From the NCBI RefSeq assembly GCF_900141845.1, contig NZ_FQZB01000022.1, positions 1 through 64,000 of the forward strand: a stretch of DNA of 64,000 nt, given 5' to 3'. Below the pieces are notes generated by a model. It did no database searches. It was not told the origin of the DNA and worked only from the letters and a program-made list of their open reading frames with translations. This DNA is from Clostridium cavendishii DSM 21758. Its GTDB lineage: Bacteria > Bacillota > Clostridia > Clostridiales > Clostridiaceae. Position numbers and translations under genes: made by a program. Positions 34,460-43,246 of the stretch are shown piece by piece; the first letter of the stretch is position 1; the number at the start of each line of letters is the position of its first letter.

Positions 34460-37078
34460 TTAACTTTCTATTGCTTTTTTCATAGACTCAATATAACTTT
34501 TCTTTTTCTTTATATAAGTTATTATACGATTATAATCTTCAAAAAATATTATAATTAAATCACCTTTATTAGCATTTTTCAAAGCAAAATCCAAAGCTTC
34601 AACTTCATCTAAAACTACATTTATATGTTTTGAATTTGCTTTTTTTAATACACCTTTTCTTAATAATTCTGCAACTTCATTATCTTTTCTGCCTCTTTTA
34701 TCCATGTCTTCCTTTATTACTATACTGTTAAATCTATCACCACAAAACTCACCAATTTTTATAATAGAAGAGTCTGTTCTATCACCAGGAACACCTATAA
34801 CTCCAATCAATTTGTTAAATCCCATGTCTTTAACAGATTCTATTACAGCCCTATATCCATTTATATTATGGCCATAATCAAGAACAACATTTACACCATC
34901 TAAATCATATTGATTGAATCTTCCTGGGTTAAATTCTTCATTCAAAGAAAATTCCTTTAATGCTTTTACTATTATGCAATAATCAACCTTTACTCCAACC
35001 AAAGCAGCTATAGCTGCTAAAGCATTTTCTATATTATATTTAAGCTTTCCTTCAAGCCCTATAGCAACATCTTTTTCATCACACAAAATATACTTTTTAA
35101 AATTATTATAAACTATTATTTTGCCTTCCTCTAAATACACCACTGGATTTCCATCTTCTACATTAGACCTTAGAAGTTCGCTAAAGCCCTTCATGGAAAA
35201 TAATATCTTACGAGCTTTTATCCTATCTAATATATGCACACTCCACTTATCATCAGCATTTATAACAGCATAACCATCCTTCTTAACAGCCTCTACAACT
35301 AAAGCTTTCACTTTACTCAGTTCTTCTAGGTCATTTATGCCATCAATACCCAAATGATCTTCTGTTATATTAGTTATAACGCCTATATCAGCCTCATCAT
35401 AAGCTAAACCTCTTTTTATCATTCCACCTCTTGCAGTTTCTAACACGGCTATATCTACATCTGGGTTTAGCAAAATAGCTCTTGCACTTTCTGCACCAGT
35501 ATCATCTCCTAAATCTATACACTTGCCATCAACATAAATTCCTCCAGTACTGGTCATTCCAACCTTATATCCTATAAGTTTCATAACATAAGCTATAAAC
35601 CTTGTAGTTGTAGTTTTTCCATTTGTACCTGTAACAGATATTAACGGTATATTTTTAGGCTTACCATTATACATAGCTTTAACTATTTCATCTGCAACAT
35701 CGTGAGCTTCACCTTTACAAGGATAATGATGCATTCTTATACCAGGTGCCGCATTAACTTCCATAACAACTCCATTACCATATAGTGGTTTTCTTATATC
35801 ATCTATGCATATATCTACGCCACAAATATCTAATCCTATAGCTTTAGCGGCTCTTATACATATATCTTTATTCTCCTCACAAATCTCAGATGTATAATCT
35901 TCTGAACACCCTCCAGTTGAAAGATTAGCGTTCTCTCTTAATTTAACTACCTGCCCATTTACCGGTATAGAATCTATTGAAAAACCTTGAAGTTTTAAGC
36001 AATTTAGCAAAACCTCATCTATCTTTATTTTTGTTAATATATTTTCATGATCCTCACCCCTTCTAGGATCAGAATTAAGTTCTCTTATAAGTTCTTTAAT
36101 ACTTTTAGTTCCATCTCCAATCACATTAGGTGGAATTCTAAGAGATACAGCTACTACCTTATAGTCAACTATACAAATCCTATAATCATCACCTTTTATA
36201 TATTTTTCTAAAATTATATCTTTATATTGCTCCGATAAAGTTCTATATGAACTTAAAAGTTCTTCTTTATTTTTTATATTTAAAATTACACCCTCACCTT
36301 TACTTCCATACTGAGGTTTTAAAACTACAGGATAACCTATTAAGTCAGCCTCTTTTAAAAGGTTTATTGTATTATATATCTTTCTACCTTCTGCAACGGG
36401 TATAAAATGAGCTTCTAAAATATTCTTTGTTAACTCTTTATCACATGCAATATCAGTAGCTATACATCTTGTATTATGTCCTACGGTAGCTCCAAAAATC
36501 CTACCACACTTTCCATAACCCATTTGGTAAACATTACTATTTCCTAATCTCAAAATAGGTAACCCATATTTTTTAGCAGCTTCACAAATGGCCTTTGTAG
36601 ATGCTCCAAGTGTTTCTTGTTTCATTAACTTTTTTATATATTCAAGCCTTACTTTAAAATCTATTGGATTTCTATTTATAAGAGAATTTATTATCTGTTC
36701 TGCCAATTTACTTATGGCTACCGCAGTTTTTTCATATTCATATTGAAAAATAATATAATATCTATCACCTGCTATTTCTCTAGCTTTACCATATGCTAGA
36801 TCAATCCCTAACATATTTTGAATAGCTATTATTGTATGCTCAAAAACATGGGCTAAATACGTCCCTTCATTAAGCCTTTTAACAAAGCCATGTTCTTCAT
36901 CGATTCCACAACGATGCTTATATAATTCAGGTATCATCTTAGTTAAATTGTAATTAAAATCTGGTATATCTTTAGTGGGTATTTCTGCGTATCCTTCTAA
37001 ATCAACATCAATTCTTATAGATTTTTTGTGAGAATAAATATTTTTCCCCTTAAAAATACGCTCGTTAATGATTTTCAT
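34460..37078 (-). CDS. cphA: cyanophycin synthetase
   Basis: ATP-dependent enzyme that polymerises Asp and Arg into cyanophycin. The 872-residue protein has an N-terminal domain (about 1-160), an ATP-grasp domain (about 200-465; PVVLKPQYGSKGEGV and MEVNAAPGIRMHHYP) and a Mur-ligase-like domain (about 475-872; P-loop SVTGTNGKTTTTRF). The start is the ATG at 37078, 14 nt inside the end of cphB, with GAGGAGG in that overlap; coupling is likely. In C. perfringens cyanophycin has been linked to spore assembly, which fits the adjacent sipL. Confidence 0.94.
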   Translation of the reverse strand: MKIINERIFKGKNIYSHKKSIRIDVDLEGYAEIPTKDIPDFNYNLTKMIPELYKHRCGIDEEHGFVKRLNEGTYLAHVFEHTIIAIQNMLGIDLAYGKAREIAGDRYYIIFQYEYEKTAVAISKLAEQIINSLINRNPIDFKVRLEYIKKLMKQETLGASTKAICEAAKKYGLPILRLGNSNVYQMGYGKCGRIFGATVGHNTRCIATDIACDKELTKNILEAHFIPVAEGRKIYNTINLLKEADLIGYPVVLKPQYGSKGEGVILNIKNKEELLSSYRTLSEQYKDIILEKYIKGDDYRICIVDYKVVAVSLRIPPNVIGDGTKSIKELIRELNSDPRRGEDHENILTKIKIDEVLLNCLKLQGFSIDSIPVNGQVVKLRENANLSTGGCSEDYTSEICEENKDICIRAAKAIGLDICGVDICIDDIRKPLYGNGVVMEVNAAPGIRMHHYPCKGEAHDVADEIVKAMYNGKPKNIPLISVTGTNGKTTTTRFIAYVMKLIGYKVGMTSTGGIYVDGKCIDLGDDTGAESARAILLNPDVDIAVLETARGGMIKRGLAYDEADIGVITNITEDHLGIDGINDLEELSKVKALVVEAVKKDGYAVINADDKWSVHILDRIKARKILFSMKGFSELLRSNVEDGNPVVYLEEGKIIVYNNFKKYILCDEKDVAIGLEGKLKYNIENALAAIAALVGVKVDYCIIVKALKEFSLNEEFNPGRFNQYDLDGVNVVLDYGHNINGYRAVIESVKDMGFNKLIGVIGVPGDRTDSSIIKIGEFCGDRFNSIVIKEDMDKRGRKDNEVAELLRKGVLKKANSKHINVVLDEVEALDFALKNANKGDLIIIFFEDYNRIITYIKKKKSYIESMKKAIES

Positions 37079-37892
37079 TTTTTGCTCTTTCCTCCTCAAA
37101 AGGTACCTTAGTTTTTATATTGAATTTTTTTCCAAAAGTTAATACATGCATTTTTACATTAAACATACTTAAAAGTTCATCTTGGTATTGTTCCGAAACA
37201 TTGCTATATGATATTTGACTTCCATCTACTATATATACAGCACCACTACCTATAACTTCTAATATATCATTATTAACTACTATAGCAGTATCTTCGTCTA
37301 TCCCAATACCTAAAATTTCTGGGTTTTGAGCTACTCCTACAAGCAACCTCCCTATTCTGCCTCTTTGTGCAAAATGTTGATCTATTATTATATTTTCTAA
37401 AAAACCTAAACCTGGAGCCATTTTTAATGTACATTTTTTAGGTGATTCCTCATCATCCCCTCCAACTATCATAGTATCGCTCATAACAGATGCTCCTGCT
37501 GAAGTCCCTACAAAATAACAACCATTTTTAATCATTTTACCCATTTCACTATATATAGGTGTTCCCCCTATAATACTAGTAATTCTAACTTGATCTCCTC
37601 CAGTAAAAAATATTACTTTAGCTTCATTAATAAGTTTTATATTTTCTTCTTTATTACAGTCACTTCTTTCACTTACATCCAATGTCTTTATACTATTAAC
37701 TCCTAGATTTTTAAAGACATTAGTATATTTTCTAGCAGCCTCCTCAGGATACTCAGTAGCTATTGTAACTATAAGTAATAGCTCATTTTGATTTCTAATT
37801 TTACTTGCTACAAATTTTAATATATTCTTTTCTCCTTCTTTGTCCTCTGCTCCTCCTATTATGATTAAATTTCCTTTAGCGTTTGTAAACAT
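37065..37892 (-). CDS. cphB: cyanophycinase
   Basis: Serine-type exopeptidase (S51 family) that cuts cyanophycin to beta-Asp-Arg dipeptides. From ATG 37892 the protein has 275 residues. The nucleophile Ser is in VGTSAGASVMSD, and GGAEDKEGE and FFTGGDQVR are family motifs. AGGGGTG is 6 nt upstream of the ATG, and the GTG at 37901 overlaps it. Synthesis and breakdown genes overlap, so storage and turnover are produced together. Confidence 0.94.
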   Translation of the reverse strand: MFTNAKGNLIIIGGAEDKEGEKNILKFVASKIRNQNELLLIVTIATEYPEEAARKYTNVFKNLGVNSIKTLDVSERSDCNKEENIKLINEAKVIFFTGGDQVRITSIIGGTPIYSEMGKMIKNGCYFVGTSAGASVMSDTMIVGGDDEESPKKCTLKMAPGLGFLENIIIDQHFAQRGRIGRLLVGVAQNPEILGIGIDEDTAIVVNNDILEVIGSGAVYIVDGSQISYSNVSEQYQDELLSMFNVKMHVLTFGKKFNIKTKVPFEEERAKNENH

Positions 37893-37976
37893 TAAAATCA
37901 CCCCTAATCACGCATTTTTTATTTTAACCATAATAGTTTTAATTATTCACTAAAACAAACCAAATCAAGCGTAAAA

Positions 37977-38046
37977 AAGTGATTTTATGTATTTTTTTAC
38001 TTTGATAAATAAAATTTAATTTATCAAAAATCACATAAAATCACTT
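37977..38046. repeat. 70-bp nested inverted repeat upstream of cphB
   Basis: Outer arms AAGTGATTTTATGT (37977-37990) and ACATAAAATCACTT (38033-38046), with inner arms TTTGATAAAT (38001-38010) and ATTTATCAAA (38019-38028). It lies between the sipL terminator and cphB and could be an operator, a cruciform or an RNA leader element. Confidence 0.8.
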
Positions 38047-38073
38047 AATCTTTAAAAAAATGCATTCATTTAA

Positions 38074-38110
38074 AAATGGATGTACCAAATCTCTGATACA
38101 TCCACTTTTT
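38074..38110 (-). terminator. terminator after sipL
   Basis: Arms TGGATGTACCA and TGaTACATCCA flanked by A and T runs, directly after the sipL stop. Confidence 0.85.
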
Positions 38111-38118
38111 TATTATAT

Positions 38119-39684
38119 TTACATCATAGCTCTTCCAGGTATTATTATTTTTTCTCCTGGTTTTAGTTCTTCTTCACTTTCCATACTGTTTAAACTCATA
38201 ATGTCTTCTACTGTTGTATTATATTTTTTAGCTAAATCCCATAATTTATCCCCTTCTTGAATAACATAAATGATAATTGAAGCTTTCTTTTCTGGCTTTT
38301 CACCTTCCTTTTCTTCAATTTCTTTGATGTATTCTTTTTCAACATTATCAGTAACCTTTGCCTGTGTAAATACAATAGCCTTTATAGCTATTGTATGAGC
38401 TTCTATATTAGCTTGTAAGCCTTCTATAAAAGCTTTTACCATACTTTCCATACCTTCTAAAGCATCAGGTATATCTATAGATGTATTAAATGGTATTTCA
38501 CCAGTTATCTTTGCTAAATGCTTTTCTTCATCACTACATTTATAGATAACTTCAACCTTAACTACACCCTCAACATTTACCTTATTATCAGATACCTTAT
38601 TTTCAAGTGCAGCTATATTAGCATTAGTACTAACTATTTGAACTGGATCAGGGTCTGATTCATCTAAATAAATATTATCCTTAACTATAGTTTCATTTGA
38701 ATTTTGACCTACAGTTTTAATCATCTTATGAGTTTCTTTTTTTACTTCTAAATTTTTAGTTGGTGAGTATGCATCTTCTAAAACTTCTATATTTTCTGTT
38801 TTAGAAACTTTAGCTGTAGCCTTAACTTCAGCATTTACATCTATTATTCTAGACTCACCTAGATCATCTTGTAATATCTTATATTCACAATTCATAATCT
38901 CAAAATTCGCATTTGCCATCATATCTGATGATAAACCAATTACAGGTTCTTCTGTACTTAAAAAAACATCATCATCTACATTTACAAGATCTTTACTATC
39001 AGCAGCTCTATATACAAAATCTACCTTACAAAAACAAGAAAAATTCAATTTATCTTCACTAGCTTTAATATCCTTTTTATGAAGCATTAGATTCATCTTT
39101 ATTATTTTTCCTATTTGTGGTTTATCTGTAGCTACTTTTATTTGTGTTTTAAGTGGCATTACTACTTGATTTGTAGACATGGTTTTTTCTAAAGTATCAG
39201 GTTTTTTCTTACTTTGTAAATCTCCAGTACCTTCTATATCTTTTACAAACTCAATATTCTCATTCTTAGATATATAACATTTAGTACGGAAATAGCTTTC
39301 TATGCTGATTTTCCTTTCATTAATAATATTTACATTAATATGTTCTAATTCGCAGTTAGCATCGCATAGCATTTTATGTTCGGCACCAACTATATCTACA
39401 AAATTTGAAAACTTATCTTCATATGAAACATAGTCTGTTCCTAAACCATCCTCCTCTTTAGCTAAATAAATTACATTATAATTTACTTGTACCTCTATTA
39501 AGCCTCTGTCTTGTTGCACTTCCTTGTTTGTAATAATAGGTTTTGCCTCAACTGATAAAACCTTATGAACATCAGGATGTGTATCTGGTATTAAATATTC
39601 TCCCTTTAAGACTTTATCTGCTGTGCTTTCTAAAACAGGTTTTTCTACTTCAATATTTTCTTTTATAACATCTAAATCAGCCAT
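38119..39684 (-). CDS. sipL: SipL-like spore coat morphogenesis protein (DUF3794 plus LysM)
   Basis: A 521-residue protein with SPOCS/DUF3794-type repeats over most of its length (e.g. about 25-150, 165-300 and 320-445) and a C-terminal LysM domain (about 470-516; YVIQEGDKLWDLAKKYNTT). This matches SipL of C. difficile in length and order; SipL binds SpoIVA through its LysM domain and is needed to attach coat around the forespore, in the place of Bacillus SpoVID. The neighbouring cyanophycin genes also have a proposed spore role. Confidence 0.9.
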   Translation of the reverse strand: MADLDVIKENIEVEKPVLESTADKVLKGEYLIPDTHPDVHKVLSVEAKPIITNKEVQQDRGLIEVQVNYNVIYLAKEEDGLGTDYVSYEDKFSNFVDIVGAEHKMLCDANCELEHINVNIINERKISIESYFRTKCYISKNENIEFVKDIEGTGDLQSKKKPDTLEKTMSTNQVVMPLKTQIKVATDKPQIGKIIKMNLMLHKKDIKASEDKLNFSCFCKVDFVYRAADSKDLVNVDDDVFLSTEEPVIGLSSDMMANANFEIMNCEYKILQDDLGESRIIDVNAEVKATAKVSKTENIEVLEDAYSPTKNLEVKKETHKMIKTVGQNSNETIVKDNIYLDESDPDPVQIVSTNANIAALENKVSDNKVNVEGVVKVEVIYKCSDEEKHLAKITGEIPFNTSIDIPDALEGMESMVKAFIEGLQANIEAHTIAIKAIVFTQAKVTDNVEKEYIKEIEEKEGEKPEKKASIIIYVIQEGDKLWDLAKKYNTTVEDIMSLNSMESEEELKPGEKIIIPGRAMM

Positions 39685-39980
39685 AATATACCTCCTATAA
39701 TTTACCTACTATAATGTATATATATGACCACTTAAGTTTATGACTATTTTTTCTCTTTATTATAAATAAATATTGACTTGTTTTGAATGATGCCTTAAAA
39801 TTAAAAAATATTATTTAATTTACTAAATTTGATTATGATTTAATTGAACTAACATTGGAAACTAGTTATAAAAATAATTATATATTTTCATATATTTGTT
39901 AATAATATATATTAATATTTTTATTATTTACACAATAATAAATTATTTTCAAAAAACTTTGTCGAAATTCTTAAAAACAG
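39685..39980. other. AT-rich region upstream of sipL
   Basis: About 300 nt of very AT-rich sequence with no ORF. The sipL promoter (expected to be sigma-E type) must lie near 39700-39760, but no clear match could be fixed. Confidence 0.4.
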
Positions 39981-40009
39981 TTGACAAACATAAAAATATG
40001 TCGTATTAT
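39981..40009 (+). promoter_or_regulatory. promoter of candidate small RNA
   Basis: A perfect TTGACA (39981-39986), 17-nt spacer and TATTAT (40004-40009) on the plus strand, in a gap that has no plus-strand ORF. Confidence 0.8.
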
Positions 40010-40015
40010 AAAGAT

Positions 40016-40102
40016 GGTTATTGACCATATAACCTCTCATAAATTCTCAATACCCTTTTATACCATAGTTGAAAGATGGAAACCCACCATCTTTCTTTTT
40101 TT
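40016..40102 (+). ncRNA. candidate small RNA, about 88 nt
   Basis: Bounded by the promoter at 39981-40009 and a strong intrinsic terminator. The predicted transcript begins with a small hairpin (GGTTAT / ATAACC at about 40017-40035), then an unpaired pyrimidine-rich stretch with CCTCTC and CAATACCC, then the terminator stem GAAAGATGG / CCATCTTTC (40071-40095) and seven T residues. It encodes no plausible peptide. The layout is that of an intergenic regulatory RNA; the CU-rich stretch could pair with Shine-Dalgarno sequences. No known family was recognised. Confidence 0.6.
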
Positions 40103-40147
40103 ATATCTTTTTATTTCATAATTAACAATTTTATTTTATATAAAATA

Positions 40148-40180
40148 AAAAGAGCTTCCAAACAAAATGGAAACTCCTTT
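40148..40180 (-). terminator. terminator after veg
   Basis: Arms GAGcTTCCA and TGGAAaCTC with A/T runs on both sides, directly after the veg stop. Confidence 0.85.
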
Positions 40181-40182
40181 TA

Positions 40183-40419
40183 TTATCCTACAAATACAAG
40201 TTGAACTGTCTTAGTAAGTACATCTGAATAACTATAAGTCACTGTCCTTTGGGTGTCGGCTTCTAATCTAACCACGAATATACTTGGATAAACACTTTCT
40301 AGTACACCTTTATTAACAAGAATTCTTCGTCTTCCTCCGTTAGCTTTCAAGGTTACTTTTTCTCCAACATGGTTTTCAATATCTCTTTTGATAGAAGCTA
40401 GTGTTCTAATTCTTTCCAT
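40183..40419 (-). CDS. veg: Veg protein (DUF1021)
   Basis: A 78-residue protein of the Veg family, highly expressed and linked to biofilm formation in Bacillus; biochemical role not settled. It begins MERIRTLASIKRDIENHVGE and keeps the GGRRR motif typical of the family. The ATG at 40419 has GAGGGTG 6 nt upstream; the GTG at 40428 overlaps that site. It is monocistronic with its own promoter and terminator. Confidence 0.93.
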   Translation of the reverse strand: MERIRTLASIKRDIENHVGEKVTLKANGGRRRILVNKGVLESVYPSIFVVRLEADTQRTVTYSYSDVLTKTVQLVFVG

Positions 40420-40443
40420 TTTTAACACCCTCTTTCATATTAT

Positions 40444-40472
40444 ATTATAATACCAATAGATGTTTTTGTCAA
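40444..40472 (-). promoter_or_regulatory. consensus sigma-A promoter of veg
   Basis: Minus-strand TTGACA (40472-40467), 17-nt spacer, TATAAT (40449-40444): a full consensus promoter, as expected for veg, which has one of the strongest promoters in Bacillus. Confidence 0.92.
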
Positions 40473-40795
40473 ATAAAACAATTATTTTATCACTATTTGT
40501 TTTAGTTTGTCAATGTAAATTTTCTGTTAATTTATGTATTCCCTTTAAACATCCTTTACTATTCTTTGTAATATGCTATTATTTATTCATATTCTATAAA
40601 ATAATTAACATTATCTTATAAAAACAATATTTATTTAACTGTTATTTTCAAATATGATAATTTTTCGTAATAATTATGTAAAATGCTGTATTAAAGTTAT
40701 TTAAATATTTAATGATATTTAAATAACTTTTGTGGTTATAATAATTAATATTTAAAATAAAGAATTTAAGTTATAACTTTATAGGAGATTGTTGA
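40473..40795. other. divergent region between veg and the exonuclease gene
   Basis: About 320 nt, AT-rich, no ORF. It contains the long hairpin at 40693-40730; nothing else was recognised. Confidence 0.45.
40693..40730. repeat. 16-bp perfect hairpin upstream of the exonuclease gene
   Basis: Arms AAAGTTATTTAAATAT and ATATTTAAATAACTTT with a 6-nt loop. It ends about 65 nt before the downstream start codon. It could be an operator or a leader structure, and there is no proper T-run. Confidence 0.65.
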
Positions 40796-41542
40796 ATGTA
40801 TTACATAATTATTGATTTAGAATTTAATCAAAGCACGATTTTATCTAATCCAAAATGTCCCTTCGAAATAATACAAATTGGTGCATTAAAACTTGATACT
40901 GACTTAAACGTCTTATCAACATTTAATGAATTAATTAGACCTGTTGTATATACTACATTTCACCCATTTGTAAAAAATTTAACTAATATAAAGGAAGAAG
41001 ATTTAAGTAATGCATCTTCTTTCAAAGATATTTATAATACCTTTGTTAAGTTTATAGACTCTAATAATAATAATATCTTATGCACTTGGGGAATGACAGA
41101 TATAAAAGAATTAATTAGAAACATAGAATATCATAAGTTAAAAACTTCCTTAATTCCAAAAAGTTATATAGATATTCAAAGTCATGCTTCCAAGTATCTC
41201 AAATGCCCTACTGGAACTAATATTGGCCTTCGTAATACTGTAGAGATTTTAAAAATACCTACTGAGGTTTCATTTCATAATGCTTTAAATGACGCGTTTT
41301 ACACTGCAGAAATTTTCAAAAAAATTTACAACCAAAATATTACCCCTAAACTTTATTTGCCTCATAAGTCAGCTAGAACTAGTAAAACAAAATTAACTTT
41401 GGATGTAGATTCACTTTTAAATCAATTTGAAAAAATGTTTAATAGAACCATGACTATAGAAGAAAAAAATATAATTAAGTTATCTTATATGATGGGAAAA
41501 ACAAATCAATTTCAAATAGAAGTTAAGAATAACAAAAGCTAA
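40796..41542 (+). CDS. DEDDh 3'-5' exonuclease (KapD/ERI-1-like)
   Basis: A 248-residue nuclease with the DnaQ-like exonuclease fold. The first acidic motif is IIDLEF (D7, E9), a middle Asp lies in the WGMTDIKEL region, and the HNALNDA motif gives the DEDDh His and Asp. The layout resembles KapD, an inhibitor of the KinA pathway of sporulation in Bacillus, but also stand-alone ERI-1-like RNases, so the substrate is open. The C-terminal 50 residues are basic. AGGAGA precedes the ATG. Confidence 0.82.
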   Translation: MYYIIIDLEFNQSTILSNPKCPFEIIQIGALKLDTDLNVLSTFNELIRPVVYTTFHPFVKNLTNIKEEDLSNASSFKDIYNTFVKFIDSNNNNILCTWGMTDIKELIRNIEYHKLKTSLIPKSYIDIQSHASKYLKCPTGTNIGLRNTVEILKIPTEVSFHNALNDAFYTAEIFKKIYNQNITPKLYLPHKSARTSKTKLTLDVDSLLNQFEKMFNRTMTIEEKNIIKLSYMMGKTNQFQIEVKNNKS

Positions 41543-41571
41543 AGGTTTATCTGTAATCTAGATAAACCTTC
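41542..41571. terminator. hairpin after the exonuclease gene
   Basis: Stem AAGGTTTATCT / AGATAAACCTT begins at the stop codon. The tail is only moderately T-rich. Confidence 0.7.
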
Positions 41572-41591
41572 ATAAATCTTATTAAATATAT

Positions 41592-41726
41592 TTATTCTAA
41601 TTCATGAATCTTTGGTTCACTAAATACTGCTCTTGAACTTTCTGCCTGAGGATCATGCTTTATATTTTTGGACTTAAATTTACCATCTTCTTTTTTATTA
41701 TTTCTAGTCTTTCTATTTTTTGACAC
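41592..41726 (-). CDS. small basic protein, 44 residues
   Basis: Start GTG at 41726 with AGGAG 10 nt upstream. The protein is Lys/Asn-rich at its N-terminus (MSKNRKTRNNKKEDG) and ends AVFSEPKIHELE, an ordered-looking C-terminus unlikely to be random. It resembles tiny conserved clostridial proteins of unknown function. It lies next to another tiny gene and close to yabG, so a spore role is possible. Confidence 0.55.
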   Translation of the reverse strand: MSKNRKTRNNKKEDGKFKSKNIKHDPQAESSRAVFSEPKIHELE

Positions 41727-41762
41727 TTCATCTTCACTCCTTTATCTTAACCATACACAACT

Positions 41763-41897
41763 TTATTTTTTAATAGTTGATGTCCCTTGGTTATCATTTT
41801 CTGACTTATTTTGTTTTTGAGTTCTTGGATTAAATCCAAAGTTATTTGATTGTGATGCCCATTGGTTACTTCCAGTATTTTTTCCTTGTTTAGCCAT
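41763..41897 (-). CDS. small Asn/Gln-rich protein, SASP-like
   Basis: A 44-residue protein with GGGAGGG upstream of the ATG at 41897. It is rich in Asn, Gln, Ser and Lys with no Cys (MAKQGKNTGSNQWASQSNNF start), a composition like gamma-type small acid-soluble spore proteins, which serve as amino-acid stores. Homology to SspE cannot be shown by eye. It lies upstream of the other tiny gene and close to yabG. Confidence 0.6.
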   Translation of the reverse strand: MAKQGKNTGSNQWASQSNNFGFNPRTQKQNKSENDNQGTSTIKK

Positions 41898-42131
41898 CTA
41901 AAATCCCTCCCTTAAGATAACAATTCTAAAATTTCATATACATTACACATTTATTATTTACTTCTTAGATTATTTAATTCTATGAAAGGATTTTATGTTT
42001 TTGAATTATTATCCTCAAATTACAATATAATTAATTTTAAAAATAATTTATCTTTATATTTCTTTATTTATATCTTTTATTTCATAATAAATCCTATAAG
42101 GTATAGTAAAAATAAGAAAATTATAAAATAA
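41898..42131. other. intergenic region upstream of the SASP-like gene
   Basis: With the yabG terminator this gap is about 317 nt. It is very AT-rich and holds no further ORF; the promoter of the two tiny genes should lie here but was not identified. Confidence 0.4.
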
Positions 42132-42163
42132 AGATATAGAAATTTTTCCCTTTCTATATCTTA
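42132..42163 (-). terminator. terminator after yabG
   Basis: Stem AAGATATAGAAA / TTTCTATATCTT about 50 nt after the yabG stop, with T-rich flanks on the minus strand. Confidence 0.75.
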
Positions 42164-42214
42164 AAAAATCTACTAATCTATTTAATTTTTATCTTTCAAA
42201 GTTTATCAATCTAT

Positions 42215-43081
42215 TTAACTTTGATATTGTGATTTTGGATACCCTTCTCTATATTTCCCTCTTGTTTGTAAACCACCAATTCCCTTTATTCCTGTTATAG
42301 TATTTTCTATAACCTCATTTATTGAAACCACTTCACTTATTGTAGCATACGCTACTTTTTCACAAACAAACACAGGATCTAAACAATGAATAAGAACTCT
42401 ATTTGGACTAGAAGCGAAATTAGCACCTGCATCTAATATATTTTCGTAACAGGATTGACAAGCACCAGCAAATATTATAAGCTCATCATAACTTGAATTA
42501 TAATCCCTAAGATTACTAACAGCTTCTATAAAATATTTTGAATTTCTATAATTATTTAAATCTAAATAATTATTAGATCTTTTAAGCACACCATCATGTC
42601 CTGTCAAGACAACAATATCTGGTTTATGCTCTTTTACTAAATCCACAATCTCTGATGGCTGCTCCCTTTCTGGTATGGATTTTCCTACAGCATTTAAATT
42701 CAATTGCTTGTACACTTTAAGACACACCTCTAAATAATTAGGATCTCCATCTACATGTAATATTTTTCCCGGTCTTCCAAATGTCATTTCATTTTCTGTT
42801 ACTATTTTTTGAGACTTATTACCTCTATTTGTATCAACGCCCCTCGCTACCATAACTCTTTTTATAGCAGCATTTACTCTTGAGTTAAAAATTTTATCTT
42901 TTTCCCCAGAAAACTTTTCATCAACCTCTTCTAAATCTTCTTTTTTAGCATCAGCTATTATTCTAATATTTATACCTTTCAAAATATATACCTTTTCATT
43001 ATTGACATTTTTTATATCTATTATTTTAAAGGTTATATCCCTTCCATAAGATTTTCTAACTACATAATCCCCAACGTTCAT
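42215..43081 (-). CDS. yabG: sporulation-specific protease YabG
   Basis: A cysteine-type protease (U57 family) made late in the mother cell that processes spore coat and cortex proteins. The 288-residue protein starts MNVGDYVVRKSYG and has the family core GKILHVDGDPNYLEVCLKVY, the PDIVVLTGHDGV motif with the conserved His, and the FAGACQSCYENILDAGANFASSP motif with the likely catalytic Cys. A sigma-K-like promoter is upstream. Confidence 0.94.
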   Translation of the reverse strand: MNVGDYVVRKSYGRDITFKIIDIKNVNNEKVYILKGINIRIIADAKKEDLEEVDEKFSGEKDKIFNSRVNAAIKRVMVARGVDTNRGNKSQKIVTENEMTFGRPGKILHVDGDPNYLEVCLKVYKQLNLNAVGKSIPEREQPSEIVDLVKEHKPDIVVLTGHDGVLKRSNNYLDLNNYRNSKYFIEAVSNLRDYNSSYDELIIFAGACQSCYENILDAGANFASSPNRVLIHCLDPVFVCEKVAYATISEVVSINEVIENTITGIKGIGGLQTRGKYREGYPKSQYQS

Positions 43082-43116
43082 ACACTACCTTTTCTCCTAA
43101 AATTACTTCTTCTCTT

Positions 43117-43144
43117 CATAATATGGATAAATATCGTAATAGGT
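43117..43144 (-). promoter_or_regulatory. sigma-K-like promoter of yabG
   Basis: On the minus strand AC, 17 nt, CATATTATG (43125-43117). It matches the sigma-K pattern AC-N16/17-CATANNNTA except for the last base, and yabG is sigma-K dependent in Bacillus. Confidence 0.6.
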
Positions 43145-43178
43145 GCTTATTATTAAAATAAGTTTATATATTTATACC

Positions 43179-43210
43179 CTTAGCTAATCTTTAATTAACT
43201 AAGGGTATCA
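43179..43210 (-). terminator. terminator after the first CotS-type gene
   Basis: Stem ATACCCTTAG / CTAAGGGTAT just beyond the stop at 43247 on the minus strand. Confidence 0.78.
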
Positions 43211-43246
43211 TTTCATTTTATTCATAACCACCTTGAATTTAAATTA

